Source: Prevotellaceae bacterium (lineage in GTDB: Bacteria; Bacteroidota; Bacteroidia; Bacteroidales; Bacteroidaceae). From it: a stretch of 38,933 nucleotides of DNA. Both the position numbers and the translations under genes were made by a program. The notes beneath the pieces were generated by a model that saw only the letters and a list, made by a program, of their open reading frames with translations, was not told where the DNA came from and ran no database searches. The DNA lies in the NCBI GenBank assembly GCA_031262085.1, contig JAISIN010000052.1, positions 1 through 38,933 on the forward strand, read 5' to 3'. Shown here piece by piece: positions 9,957-19,098 of the stretch; the stretch's first letter is position 1; every line of letters begins with the position of its first letter.

Positions 9957-11009
9957 ATGAAAAGAATCCTATCAATCCTCTTCGTGTTTTTTGCCGTAGT
10001 AATGACAGCTGTGGCTCAACAGCGTTTCACTGTCGACAAGGAGACATACAACTTCGGGCAGATACAGTGGAAAAAACCTGCTACCGTGCAGTACACCATT
10101 ACCAATACCGGCAACCAACCGCTTCGATTGACCAACGTCGCCCCATCATGCGCATGCAGTGTGGCGCAGTGGACGCAAACACCTATCGCCGCCGGCGGAC
10201 AAGGCAACATTACCGTAGAGTTCGATGCCAAAGCATTGGGGCATTTCGATAAGTCGATAGCGGTGTACACCGATACACAATCTAAGCCACTTTATCTGCA
10301 TTTCATAGGAGAAGTAGTGACCCAAGTGAAAGATTTCAGCAGAGCCTATCCCTACCTGATGGGAGAGGTTCGTTTGGATAAAAACGAATTGGAATTTCCC
10401 GATAGCTATCGGGGCGAACAACCCACTTTGCGAATAGGCGTAGCCAATCTGTCGGCGCGCGACTATGAGCCGATATTGATGCATCTGCCGTCGTATCTCA
10501 CCATGCAATCGGAACCTGCTGTATTGAAACAGAGCGAACACGGCGTCATCACCCTCACCCTCCACACCGATAAGCTGAAAGACTTGGGATGGACGGAATC
10601 GTCTGTCTATCTCTCGCGCTTTATGGGCGATAAGGTGAGCGATGAGAACGAAATTCCCCTTTCGATCGTGTTGCTGCCCAATCTGTCGAACGTCGATGTG
10701 GCAAATGCTCCCGCCATTCAGTTGTCGGAAACAGAGATCAACCTGAGTGCAGAGCCTTCGAATAAAAAGAAAGTAAAATATGACATAAAGCTAAGTAACG
10801 TCGGTCGCTCGCCTTTGCGGATAGGCAAATTGCAAGTATTCCATTCGGCTGTGGGGGTACGCCTCAAAAAGAACGTTATCAAACCCGGCGATGAGGTGCA
10901 TCTACGTATTACCATCGACCGAAGCAAGCTGAATAAGAAGCGTCATCTGCGCATACTGCTCATCACGAACGACCCGAAGCAACCCAAAGCCATCATTCAT
11001 ATAAATTGA
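9957..11009 (+). CDS. DUF1573 domain exported protein
   Basis: A 350-residue protein starting MKRILSILFVFF, with a signal peptide ending AVAQ at residue 20. The DUF1573 Ig-like domain follows directly (TYNFGQIQ... VQYTITNTGNQPL, then a Cys-Ala-Cys in APSCACS and an AGGQGNITVEFDA strand). At least one more beta-sandwich domain fills the rest. DUF1573 proteins are common in Bacteroidota, are exported and have no defined function. An in-frame ATG at 9897 would add 20 residues and place the signal peptide internally; a promoter-like -7 box at 9927-9934 sits in that extension, so 9957 is preferred. The stop codon is 2 bp before the ATG of meaB, implying one operon with coupled translation, although no functional link between the two is known. 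Confidence 0.85.
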   Translation: MKRILSILFVFFAVVMTAVAQQRFTVDKETYNFGQIQWKKPATVQYTITNTGNQPLRLTNVAPSCACSVAQWTQTPIAAGGQGNITVEFDAKALGHFDKSIAVYTDTQSKPLYLHFIGEVVTQVKDFSRAYPYLMGEVRLDKNELEFPDSYRGEQPTLRIGVANLSARDYEPILMHLPSYLTMQSEPAVLKQSEHGVITLTLHTDKLKDLGWTESSVYLSRFMGDKVSDENEIPLSIVLLPNLSNVDVANAPAIQLSETEINLSAEPSNKKKVKYDIKLSNVGRSPLRIGKLQVFHSAVGVRLKKNVIKPGDEVHLRITIDRSKLNKKRHLRILLITNDPKQPKAIIHIN

Positions 11010-11011
11010 GA

Positions 11012-12103
11012 ATGGAGCATCCCGAAAACAGCGAATCCTACAAAGGACTGGTTGTCAATGCAGGCATTGAACAACCATCGTCCGTCAATCCTCATTTGTC
11101 GCGACCTAAAAAGCGGAATTTGTCCGTCGACGATTATGTCGAAGGAATCGTCAAAGGCGACACCACCATTCTAAGCCGTGCCGTGACGCTGGTAGAGAGC
11201 ACCCGCCCCGAACACGAAATCATTGCCCAGCAGGTGATAGAGAAGTGCTTACCCTACTCGCACAACTCCATACGCATTGGCATCAGCGGCGTGCCGGGTG
11301 CAGGTAAAAGCACCTCTATCGACGTCTTCGGGCTACATGTGCTGGAGAAGTATGGCGGCAAGCTGGCTGTGCTGGCTATCGACCCCAGCAGTGAACGCAC
11401 CAAAGGGAGTATTCTGGGCGATAAAACACGTATGGAGAAACTGGCTGTGCATCCCAACTCGTTTATTCGCCCCAGTCCGTCGGCAGGATCGTTGGGCGGC
11501 GTGGCACGCAAAACACGTGAAACGATTATTTTGTGCGAAGCTGCCGGATTCGATAAGATATTTGTCGAAACGGTAGGAGTAGGGCAGAGCGAGACGGCGG
11601 TGCACTCTATGGTCGACTTTTTCCTCTTCATTCAATTGGCAGGTACGGGCGACGAACTGCAAGGAATCAAGCGCGGCATTATGGAGATGGCAGACGGCAT
11701 CGTCATCAATAAAGCCGATGGCGACAATGTAGAGCGTGCCCGACTGGCAGCAGCACAGTTCCGCAGTGCGCTACACTTCTTCCCACCCTCGGAGAGTGGC
11801 TGGACGCCGCAGGTGCTGACCTATTCGGGCTTCTACGGATTGGGCATCAAGGAGGTATGGGATATGGTGTATGACTATATCGCCTTTGTGAAAGCCAACG
11901 GCTACTTTCAGCGCAACCGCCGCGAGCAGAGCAAGTATCAAATGTACGAAAGCATCAACGAAAGTTTGCGCAACAGCTTCTATCAAAACCCCACCATTGA
12001 AGCGATGCTCGCCGACGAAGAGCGTAAGGTGCTCAAAGGTAAGCACACCTCGTTTGTCGCTGCGCAGAATCTGTTAGTGAAGTATTTCGGTACCATCAAA
12101 TAA
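11012..12103 (+). CDS. meaB: Methylmalonyl-CoA mutase-associated GTPase MeaB
   Basis: A 363-residue cytoplasmic G3E-type GTPase of the MeaB/ArgK family. It protects and reactivates the B12-dependent methylmalonyl-CoA mutase and gates cobalamin delivery. Visible motifs are the Walker A GVPGAGKS at 93-100, AIDPSSERTKGSILGD with the switch residues, the ETVGVGQSE block, and the base-recognition NKADGD. The C-terminal helices for dimerisation are present, and the length is typical. The ATG at 11012 is chosen; a TTG at 11006 overlapping the upstream stop would add two residues. Mutase subunits usually sit next to meaB but are not in this window. The upstream DUF1573 gene is 2 bp away. Confidence 0.95.
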   Translation: MEHPENSESYKGLVVNAGIEQPSSVNPHLSRPKKRNLSVDDYVEGIVKGDTTILSRAVTLVESTRPEHEIIAQQVIEKCLPYSHNSIRIGISGVPGAGKSTSIDVFGLHVLEKYGGKLAVLAIDPSSERTKGSILGDKTRMEKLAVHPNSFIRPSPSAGSLGGVARKTRETIILCEAAGFDKIFVETVGVGQSETAVHSMVDFFLFIQLAGTGDELQGIKRGIMEMADGIVINKADGDNVERARLAAAQFRSALHFFPPSESGWTPQVLTYSGFYGLGIKEVWDMVYDYIAFVKANGYFQRNRREQSKYQMYESINESLRNSFYQNPTIEAMLADEERKVLKGKHTSFVAAQNLLVKYFGTIK

Positions 12104-12155
12104 ATATGGGTAACTGTTTAAATTGCAGGCAAAACAAGGGCAACTTTGCACAAGT

Positions 12156-13451
12156 CTACAACGGTCTCTTTTTCGTCTCCTCACCACGCGAGTAGGAGCC
12201 GAACAGCCATTGCCATACGGGAATAACCTCTATGGTTTTTCCATTGCGCTCTATCATTTCTGCTTCGTCTTTGGTGATGATGAATCGGCGTTGCGTGTTC
12301 AAGCTATCGGGGAGTGAGAGTAGCGCTTTGACCTCGCGTTCTCGGGTATCGGTATCGCGCAGGGTGTAGCAGACTTGAATGGCGATTTGCGTATTCCACA
12401 GCACAAAATCTACTTCTGCGGCGGCGTGATGGTAGAAGAAGAGGTCGTCGGGATAGAGGCGTCTGAGCTGTATGGCGACGATGTTCTCTAACAAGAACGT
12501 TGACGGGTCGGTGAGGAAGAGGTTCAGTAAGCCGTTGTCGATGAAATAGTACTTCTTATTCGTTTCGCGGTCTACCAGCTTGGATGCTAAGTTCTCTAAG
12601 GGAAAGATGAGCCACGTGTCGCGCAGATAGCTCAGATAGTCAATGATGGTATCAGTCTTTATTTTCTTGCCGGCGGTGGAGACGATGTTGGTCAGGCGGG
12701 TGTATGAGGAGGGCTGTTTGACGCTCTCTGCCAGTCGGCGGATGAGAATCTTCAGGGCGGTGTCATTGCGGATTTGGAAGCGGCTGAGGAGGTCGCCGAA
12801 GAAGATCTTGTTAAAGAGATTGGTCAGCCACAGGCGTTTTTCCACCTCTTGCGCCAGATTGAGTTCGGGCAAACCGCCGAAAAGGAAATATGATTCGAAC
12901 TGTCGGACTACTTCCGAACGATTGCGATGATACCAATGCGCATCGAGTGTGATGCCGCGGGCATGCAGATATTCGGGGAAAGAGTAAGGAAACACCTCTT
13001 GCATCACGAAGCGTCCGCCCAGCGTGGTGGCAATTTCGCTACTCAGCATCCGGGCGTTGCTGCCGGTGACATAGACGCGATAGCGCTGGTCTGCCAGTCG
13101 GCGGACAAACTTCTCCCAGCCGGCAACCAATTGTATCTCATCGAGAAAGAAGATGGGGGTGTGATGGTACAGCTCCTCATAGCTTCGCTTTATCAAGTCG
13201 AGGTCGGAAGCGGTGACACCTATCAGACGGTCGTCCTCGAAGTTGAAGTAGAGTATCTCCTCGATGCCGTGACCCGACGAGAGCAGTCTCTGTATCTGCT
13301 GATACATCAGATACGACTTTCCGGCGCGGCGCAAGCCTACAAACACATAGTTGAAGTTAGGCGACAGCTCCACGCTGCGCGGGATGAGCTTCACCTTTTC
13401 TACGATTGCCTGATACTCCATAATCAGGTCTTTGATAACCGACTTTTCCAT
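12156..13451 (-). CDS. AAA_14/DUF4143 ATP-binding protein
   Basis: A 431-residue protein of the common AAA_14 plus DUF4143 family. Walker A is GLRRAGKS (39-46), Walker B is FFLDEIQ (101-107) and the sensor-like VTGSNARML is at 128-136. The DUF4143 region covers about 205-390, with an AEVDFVLW...AIQVCY stretch that resembles a PD-(D/E)XK-type core but lacks the usual Glu-x-Lys. The family is widespread in bacteria and archaea with many copies per genome; its function is unknown. It is convergent with meaB, with 52 bp between the stops and no obvious terminator there. Its 5' leader contains a duplicated segment that includes the ribosome-binding region (see the repeat at 13455-13504). A second in-frame ATG exists 10 codons in, but the first lies closest to the leader. 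Confidence 0.88.
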   Translation of the reverse strand: MEKSVIKDLIMEYQAIVEKVKLIPRSVELSPNFNYVFVGLRRAGKSYLMYQQIQRLLSSGHGIEEILYFNFEDDRLIGVTASDLDLIKRSYEELYHHTPIFFLDEIQLVAGWEKFVRRLADQRYRVYVTGSNARMLSSEIATTLGGRFVMQEVFPYSFPEYLHARGITLDAHWYHRNRSEVVRQFESYFLFGGLPELNLAQEVEKRLWLTNLFNKIFFGDLLSRFQIRNDTALKILIRRLAESVKQPSSYTRLTNIVSTAGKKIKTDTIIDYLSYLRDTWLIFPLENLASKLVDRETNKKYYFIDNGLLNLFLTDPSTFLLENIVAIQLRRLYPDDLFFYHHAAAEVDFVLWNTQIAIQVCYTLRDTDTREREVKALLSLPDSLNTQRRFIITKDEAEMIERNGKTIEVIPVWQWLFGSYSRGEETKKRPL

Positions 13452-13454
13452 TTC

Positions 13455-13504
13455 TATCCTTTATAGGGGGCATATTCTCTGTGTTCTTATCCTTTATAGG
13501 GGGG
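13455..13504 (-). repeat. Duplicated leader segment of the DUF4143 gene
   Basis: TATCCTTTATAGGGGG occurs at 13455-13470 and again at 13488-13503, 33 bp apart, in the same orientation. On the reverse strand each copy reads CCCCCTATAAAGGATA, and AAAGGA could serve as a purine-rich ribosome-binding element. The copies fill the 5' leader between the -7 box at 13505-13512 and the start codon at 13451. Confidence 0.7.
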
Positions 13505-13512
13505 CAAAGTTA
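13505..13512 (-). promoter_or_regulatory. -7 box for the DUF4143 gene
   Basis: The reverse strand reads TAACTTTG, an exact TAnnTTTG match. Transcription would begin a few bases into the outer copy of the duplicated leader segment. Confidence 0.55.
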
Positions 13513-13609
13513 GTGAATCTTCGGCGCACAGATTGAACGAATTACTGAAAATGAGATGCATATTTGCGATTTATTTTGCAATATGATGGTATAATATAAT
13601 CAAAGTTTG

Positions 13610-13617
13610 TATATTTG
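13610..13617 (+). promoter_or_regulatory. -7 box for the sensor pair operon
   Basis: TATATTTG is an exact TAnnTTTG match 25 bp before the ATG at 13643. An ATATTTGCGA string also occurs at 13559-13568, so the promoter region contains a short repeat. Confidence 0.6.
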
Positions 13618-13642
13618 CGACAAAATAAAACCGTATACGTAA

Positions 13643-15775
13643 ATGTTACGTCTATCTTGTTTTGCACTACTACTCGGAATATGTTTGTTCTCTCAACCCT
13701 TGCTCTCCTTGACGACGGTCAAGTCGTCGGGAGAGCAATCGGGTAAGTTCGTACTGATTCTCTCTTCTTATACTTACGAGACAGAGTGGAGCACGGCGTT
13801 GGCTAAAGAGATCAGCAGTAAGTTGCAGGATGTACGTTCCGACGTTGAGATCAGCATTACTTATGCCGACATCTCCGGTAGCACCTCCATGCTTGCCGAC
13901 CGCTTTGCCATGCAAGGAGCTTTCTCCTACGGACGGCTGTCGGCTTTGCGCTCCATCCCCGACGTATTGGTGCTGATAGGCGACGAAAGCTGGATGCTCT
14001 ACCGCATCATGGACTTGCGCGGCAAATGGGAGCAGATACCCGTTGTGCTGAGCGGCATGCATAGTGAGATTATGCACGATTACAGCGCCTACTTTGCCCA
14101 TCGACAGATTCCCGACAGTACACTTGTCCCGCTATCGGAGACGCTGGGGACGTTTCGTGCCGCTGTTGTGACGGAACCCGACAATACCCGACGCACCCTT
14201 CAGCTCATCAGCCAGCTTCACCCCGACTGTACGCAGCTCTATTTCCTCTCGGAAGGCACCTACTCCGACGCTTATACCTACGATAGATTGCTCCGTGCCA
14301 TCCATGCCCAAGCTCCTCATCTCACCCTGACCGAACTGCTCTACACCCCCGACCGCATGGATGCCGTCAACAGTCGGCAGAAAAGACTCCCACGAGGAAG
14401 CGTGCTGCTGACCAATGGCGTGAATCCCCGCGACTTTGCACCCGAAATACCTGTTATTACGTTGAGAGACATGAGTTACACCCATCGGATACCGCAGGGC
14501 GGATATTTTGCTACAACCGACGCGCTGGCGGCAAAGTCTGTCGAAGCTGTGTTGACCTTTCTAAACGAACAAGTCCCTGTTCAGCCCTATACCACAGCAG
14601 CCGATACTGCCTTCTACTTGAACCGCACCGCCCTGATGCATGCCAACCTCAATGGTCGCGCCCGATTGGTTCCCTACGCCATCAGCAGGAATATACCTCC
14701 GTCTTTTGTGATGCGTCACACCCGCAAACTCTTTGCCGGCATGCTGATGGTTATCATATTGGGATTCATCATCTTCCGCACCATCAGCTCCCATCTCTAC
14801 CAGCGCAGTCTACGACGGCTTTTTACGCAATACAAATCGCTCTACGACGAATACCTGTCGGTGTACGAAAACATGCCCATCGGTGTGATGCTCTTCGACC
14901 CTACCGGGAAATTGCTGCAAACCAACACGGCTGCCACCGAGTTGCTGCCCGACGAATCGCTCCGCCAGCATATATTCCACAACAGCCGGTCTGATCGCAC
15001 CATCGACTGGAACGGATACTCCTATTATATTATACTACGTCGCATCGCTTCCGAAAACGACGAAACCCAAGACAACCTGCTTTTCATTGTGGTTGATTAC
15101 ACCGAAATGGAGAAGATGCGCAAAGACAAGGAGCGCATATACAATGTATTCAACTTTGCCATGAACAGCTCGGGCATAGGCGTTGCATCATACAACCTGA
15201 TAGACAGAGTGGGATTTGCTACGAACGCGTGGTATCAACTTCAAAATCTGAAACAGACAGACCGGCAAAACTTCATCGAACACCCTACCTTGTTGACGGA
15301 AGACCGCAAACGAGTGCAGCAATATCTGAAAAAGGTGCGATATGGCGTGTCGCAACCGTTCCTGCAAAATGTGCGCATCATACCACGCAGTGGCGAAACA
15401 CACTTCTTGCGTTGCTACATCAAGCCGCTGGAGTATTTTCCGCAGGAAGGATGCGTCACCGTAGCCGAAATCATAGTCAACATGGACGCCAAGGTACGAC
15501 GTGAATTCGAAATCAAAGAGTTTATAAAGAAAGCACAGGCTAACGACCGGTTGAAGCATGCCTTTGTTGCTAACATACGCGACGACATCTTGCAGCCGTG
15601 GCGCAACATTGCAGTGCTGTCGGAAGAGCTGCTGGCAGTCGATGATCTGCCCCGCCGCGCAACCCTCTACCAAAAGATAGAGACCAACAACGAGACGCTG
15701 CTCGAACTGATCAGACAGTTTATCGATGCCTCGCTCAACGATTCACTCAATGCCGAAATACCACCTTCCGTATGA
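13643..15775 (+). CDS. Membrane sensor with degenerate histidine-kinase end (pseudokinase)
   Basis: A 710-residue inner-membrane sensor. A signal anchor lies at 1-22, a periplasmic region of about 330 residues resembles ABC-type substrate-binding folds ([22 protein letters not shown]), and a membrane helix is at 363-380. Two PAS-like regions follow at about 400-490 and 495-620. The last 80 residues align with a HisKA helix pair ([13 protein letters not shown]...). The phospho-acceptor box that normally reads SHEIRTPL is RDDILQPW here, so the histidine is Asp647, and the protein ends at 710 with no HATPase domain. It should not autophosphorylate. The next gene overlaps by 4 bp (ATGA) and encodes a paralog of the same layout with intact catalytic motifs, suggesting that the two proteins form a complex or that this one is a non-catalytic partner. 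A normally terminated reading frame argues against recent decay. Confidence 0.8.
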   Translation: MLRLSCFALLLGICLFSQPLLSLTTVKSSGEQSGKFVLILSSYTYETEWSTALAKEISSKLQDVRSDVEISITYADISGSTSMLADRFAMQGAFSYGRLSALRSIPDVLVLIGDESWMLYRIMDLRGKWEQIPVVLSGMHSEIMHDYSAYFAHRQIPDSTLVPLSETLGTFRAAVVTEPDNTRRTLQLISQLHPDCTQLYFLSEGTYSDAYTYDRLLRAIHAQAPHLTLTELLYTPDRMDAVNSRQKRLPRGSVLLTNGVNPRDFAPEIPVITLRDMSYTHRIPQGGYFATTDALAAKSVEAVLTFLNEQVPVQPYTTAADTAFYLNRTALMHANLNGRARLVPYAISRNIPPSFVMRHTRKLFAGMLMVIILGFIIFRTISSHLYQRSLRRLFTQYKSLYDEYLSVYENMPIGVMLFDPTGKLLQTNTAATELLPDESLRQHIFHNSRSDRTIDWNGYSYYIILRRIASENDETQDNLLFIVVDYTEMEKMRKDKERIYNVFNFAMNSSGIGVASYNLIDRVGFATNAWYQLQNLKQTDRQNFIEHPTLLTEDRKRVQQYLKKVRYGVSQPFLQNVRIIPRSGETHFLRCYIKPLEYFPQEGCVTVAEIIVNMDAKVRREFEIKEFIKKAQANDRLKHAFVANIRDDILQPWRNIAVLSEELLAVDDLPRRATLYQKIETNNETLLELIRQFIDASLNDSLNAEIPPSV

Positions 15776-18522
15776 TACGAATCCTCCTTTTGTGTTGCAC
15801 GCTCTGGTGGGTACTGCCAACGGTTGCCGTTGCCTCCGTTGCTGCCGACCAAGCAAAACGTATATTCCTGCTCAACTCATACAGCCGGCAAAGCGAATGG
15901 AGTTGCGAGCTGAACGACAGTCTGATTGACCGCCTGCACCATTTACATCCCGAGTGGAGCTTGTATAGCGGCTATTTGAAGACAGAAAATGCGGTTGTAT
16001 CCAGCTCGACCATGCTCACACTGCGCTCGCTGTTGTGGGGATATGCCGCACATACCCGCAACACCGTACCACCTACCAGTTTGAGCTTCGAGCATTTCTT
16101 TATGCAAGACGATACCCCCGATGCCCTGCTGATTATCGGTGACGAGGGTTTCATCATCTATCAATCGCTGGCTTACTTCCTCAATGCATGGGAACGCGTA
16201 CCGGTGGTGTTGTGTATGGTCAGCGATTCGATAGCTAACCGCTGGGATCCGCTCATCCCATTCGAGTATGACCAAATGAGGCCGCTCGTCGATACCCGTA
16301 CTTTCAATGCCCTTGTGGATGATGGGCGAAGGAAAACCGTACACTTCAATCTGTCGGGCGTGACGGCTCCATCGAACGTGCGCGAGAACCTCGCGCTGAT
16401 ACGGAAGCTGATGCCCGACCTGAAAGAGCTGATCTGGGTAGATGACGATCACTACACTGCCAAGAAGAAACGGTTGGAAGTTGAGCGCCTGATGCCGCAG
16501 ATGATGCCCGACGTGCACTATGCCGCCATGATACACAACCGGGAGAATGCCGATTCTATCTATCGGGTCATGCTTGAGCCTGCACCCGGACGTGCCTTCC
16601 TCACTTACAGATGGAATATGGACGGCATGCATAGTCGGTACACCTATCAGCAGATCGACTCGCTCTTTACCTACCAATCGACGGTGCCCACCTTCAGCCT
16701 GACCCGGCGAAGCTTTGAAAGTAACAACTACTACGTGGGGGGATATTACTACAACATGCCCGACATCGTCGAACGAACCGTCGGCTTGATCACTCGCGCC
16801 GTAACGGGAGCCGACCTGAACACGATGCCATTTGATACTCTGCAGAAGGGAAGCATCATACTCAATCGTACTGCCGTCGAACGATACGGACTATCGTCGG
16901 CTGCCCGTCGGCTGCAGCAGGTGACTTATCGACATATACCACCTCCTTTTTACCGCAAATACGAGGTAGAGGTGCTGGTCGTTCTGCTCTTCCTGGCGGT
17001 AGTGATTGTTTTTGTTCTGATTACTCTCCACATCATACGATATAACCGACGCCTGCGCGGCGATTACGAACGCTACAAACGGCTCTACAACAAGTTACAG
17101 ATTATTTACGATATAGGCTCGATCGACTTTGTCTTGTACGACCGACGAGGTAAGCGCCTCAGCCCCACCCGCCAGCAAACCTCATTCTGTTTTAACGATG
17201 ATCTGTTCGACAGTCAGTATCTGCTCGAAGAACAGAAAAAAGAGTTGCGCAACAAACATACGGTGAACTGCGAAATCACCGTGGAGAATACACCGACGAA
17301 CAAATCCTCGCGGCAGGCTACTAAAACGCACTATCAGGTGATTATTAAACAATTAGACGAAAATACTTATCACGTTGCCGGATTCATTGCCATAGCCATC
17401 GACCTGACGCCTGTGGTGCAGGAGCAGCAAGAGCGCGAACGCTATGAGAGCCTGTTCCGCTTTGCATCCGATTCGTCGCAGATAGGAGTGGTGTTCTACG
17501 ATATAAATACTGCCGTAGGCATGGCTACACAGTCGTGGTGCGCCACGATGAACGATGTTTTCGTATCGGGCACCTTCCCTACCTATACACATGTCGATCC
17601 GCTCGACAGAGAGGTGTTGCTGGCTTATCAACAGGAGGTGCGGAACGGCGGAGTGCCCGAACCGTTCTGTCGCGAAATACGTGTGACGGGAAAAGATAAC
17701 AAGGTGCATTGGGTGAGGCAGCACATCTACGTCGTGCCGAAATCGGCGCGTCTCATCGAGCTGAGCCTGAACATCGACGAACAGAAACGAAGCGAAGAGG
17801 CGTTGGAAGAGGCGCGCCAACAAGCCAAACGCTCTAACGTAGAGACGCAAGTCTTTCTCGAAGAGATCAGCCACGAGGTGCGTACACCGCTCAACGCCAT
17901 CATCGGATTCTCGGCTATTCTGGCAGAGATAAACGATGATGAGTTTAAAAAAGAGTTTGCTCCCATTATTCGCAAAAACGTGCAGCTTCTGAATGATCTG
18001 CTTAGCAATATCCTCGACCTGTCGGCGCTCGACGGCGAAACGGTACGCTTCCGCCCCGAATGGTTCAGCGTGCCCGAGATGTTCCGAAAGTTAGAGAAAA
18101 ACATCCTCCATAACGTGTATGGCAAGCAATTGTTTGTCGTGATGAACCTGACCGATTCGGTCGACGACTGGTTGATACACACCGACCGTAAGTACCTCAA
18201 GCTGCTGATGATCAATCTGGTGTCGAACGCAATAAAGTTTACCCCCAGCGGCGGGAGCATCACGCTCGATTATCATCGCAACGAACGGAAAATGTATTGC
18301 TTTAGCGTGACCGATACCGGCTGTGGCATCACCCCCGAGAAGCAGCAACGCATCTTCGAGCGTTTCTATAAAATCGATTCATTTGTACAAGGCTCCGGTT
18401 TGGGGCTTTCGCTCTGCCGGAGCATTGTAGTACACTTAGGCGGGAAGATTGAGGTCGAATCTACACCGGGCGAAGGGAGCACATTCCGGGTAGAGTTACC
18501 GGAATTGGCTACCTCAAATTAG
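15772..18522 (+). CDS. Sensor histidine kinase with periplasmic binding domain and PAS
   Basis: A 916-residue transmembrane histidine kinase. A signal peptide lies at 1-22, a substrate-binding-like periplasmic domain at about 28-390 ([14 protein letters not shown]) and a membrane helix at 400-422. PAS-like regions follow at about 440-545 and 555-670, then a short coiled segment. HisKA carries His701 in SHEVRTPL. The HATPase domain has the N box around Asn815-Asn819 (NLVSNA), G1 at DTGCGI (848-853) and G2 at GSGLGLS (874-880). No receiver or DNA-binding domain is fused, and no response regulator is adjacent, so the output partner is unknown. It overlaps the upstream degenerate paralog by 4 bp, pointing to coupled translation and a functional pair. 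Its 3' end overlaps the convergent small gene by 14 bp. Confidence 0.92.
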   Translation: MIRILLLCCTLWWVLPTVAVASVAADQAKRIFLLNSYSRQSEWSCELNDSLIDRLHHLHPEWSLYSGYLKTENAVVSSSTMLTLRSLLWGYAAHTRNTVPPTSLSFEHFFMQDDTPDALLIIGDEGFIIYQSLAYFLNAWERVPVVLCMVSDSIANRWDPLIPFEYDQMRPLVDTRTFNALVDDGRRKTVHFNLSGVTAPSNVRENLALIRKLMPDLKELIWVDDDHYTAKKKRLEVERLMPQMMPDVHYAAMIHNRENADSIYRVMLEPAPGRAFLTYRWNMDGMHSRYTYQQIDSLFTYQSTVPTFSLTRRSFESNNYYVGGYYYNMPDIVERTVGLITRAVTGADLNTMPFDTLQKGSIILNRTAVERYGLSSAARRLQQVTYRHIPPPFYRKYEVEVLVVLLFLAVVIVFVLITLHIIRYNRRLRGDYERYKRLYNKLQIIYDIGSIDFVLYDRRGKRLSPTRQQTSFCFNDDLFDSQYLLEEQKKELRNKHTVNCEITVENTPTNKSSRQATKTHYQVIIKQLDENTYHVAGFIAIAIDLTPVVQEQQERERYESLFRFASDSSQIGVVFYDINTAVGMATQSWCATMNDVFVSGTFPTYTHVDPLDREVLLAYQQEVRNGGVPEPFCREIRVTGKDNKVHWVRQHIYVVPKSARLIELSLNIDEQKRSEEALEEARQQAKRSNVETQVFLEEISHEVRTPLNAIIGFSAILAEINDDEFKKEFAPIIRKNVQLLNDLLSNILDLSALDGETVRFRPEWFSVPEMFRKLEKNILHNVYGKQLFVVMNLTDSVDDWLIHTDRKYLKLLMINLVSNAIKFTPSGGSITLDYHRNERKMYCFSVTDTGCGITPEKQQRIFERFYKIDSFVQGSGLGLSLCRSIVVHLGGKIEVESTPGEGSTFRVELPELATSN

Positions 18523-18979
18523 CTTCGAGTGTGCCGATCTTCTCGATGGTCTGTTCGGCGCCGGTCGACGGATAGAGCTGCAGCACTCGCTGCAGATAGA
18601 CCTTGGCTTTGTGATAGTGGGAAGAGACAATACCCGACAGGCTGTCGTGGTATTGCGCACGCTGCCGGCGTGTGGGCTTCCGTAGTTTGTGATAGTCGCT
18701 TTCCAAATTGCTCTTCTCCCGCTCGGCAAGCAGATAGTAGTAGTTGGCAAGGAAAATGTTGGCTTGCAGATGGTTCGCATCGACCGACAGTACCTCTTCG
18801 TACAGGCGGGCGGCTACATTCTCTTCGCCGTTTAGAAAATGGGCTTCCGCCTCTTGGGCTAAGGCAGTAGCCGACAGGACAGAAAGGGTGGTAACGGGTG
18901 CTTTCCTTTCCCCTTCTTGTGCCGACAGCACAAGCGGGAAGGATAGCAACATTAAAAAAAACATAGTTAAAGCTTTCAT
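18509..18979 (-). CDS. Small exported helical-repeat (TPR-like) protein
   Basis: A 156-residue protein with a signal peptide at 1-21 ([21 protein letters not shown]), followed by a mostly helical region. The segment from about residue 40 to 90 ([19 protein letters not shown], then [20 protein letters not shown]) has the small/large residue spacing of a TPR unit, and a second helical pair lies near 120-150. No catalytic motif is seen. It is convergent with the histidine kinase gene, and the two stop regions overlap by 14 bp. No perfect promoter box was found; TTCTTTTG at 19064-19071 on the reverse strand is a one-mismatch candidate. The function is unknown; a periplasmic adaptor is one guess. 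Confidence 0.7.
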   Translation of the reverse strand: MKALTMFFLMLLSFPLVLSAQEGERKAPVTTLSVLSATALAQEAEAHFLNGEENVAARLYEEVLSVDANHLQANIFLANYYYLLAEREKSNLESDYHKLRKPTRRQRAQYHDSLSGIVSSHYHKAKVYLQRVLQLYPSTGAEQTIEKIGTLEANLR

Positions 18980-19098
18980 TGGTTTATACTTATATATGGA
19001 AATAGTGGTAGTTATCTCTTGAAATGAAATGGCATATCGACCGAATTTGTCCTAATAACACCGCAAAAGAAAAAGTGTTTGGTTGTATGAGAGAAACT

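Noticed and set aside
13643..15775. Pseudogene of a histidine kinase
   Set aside because: No internal stop or frameshift, membrane and PAS regions are intact, and the stop is coupled to the next start; a non-catalytic partner is more likely.
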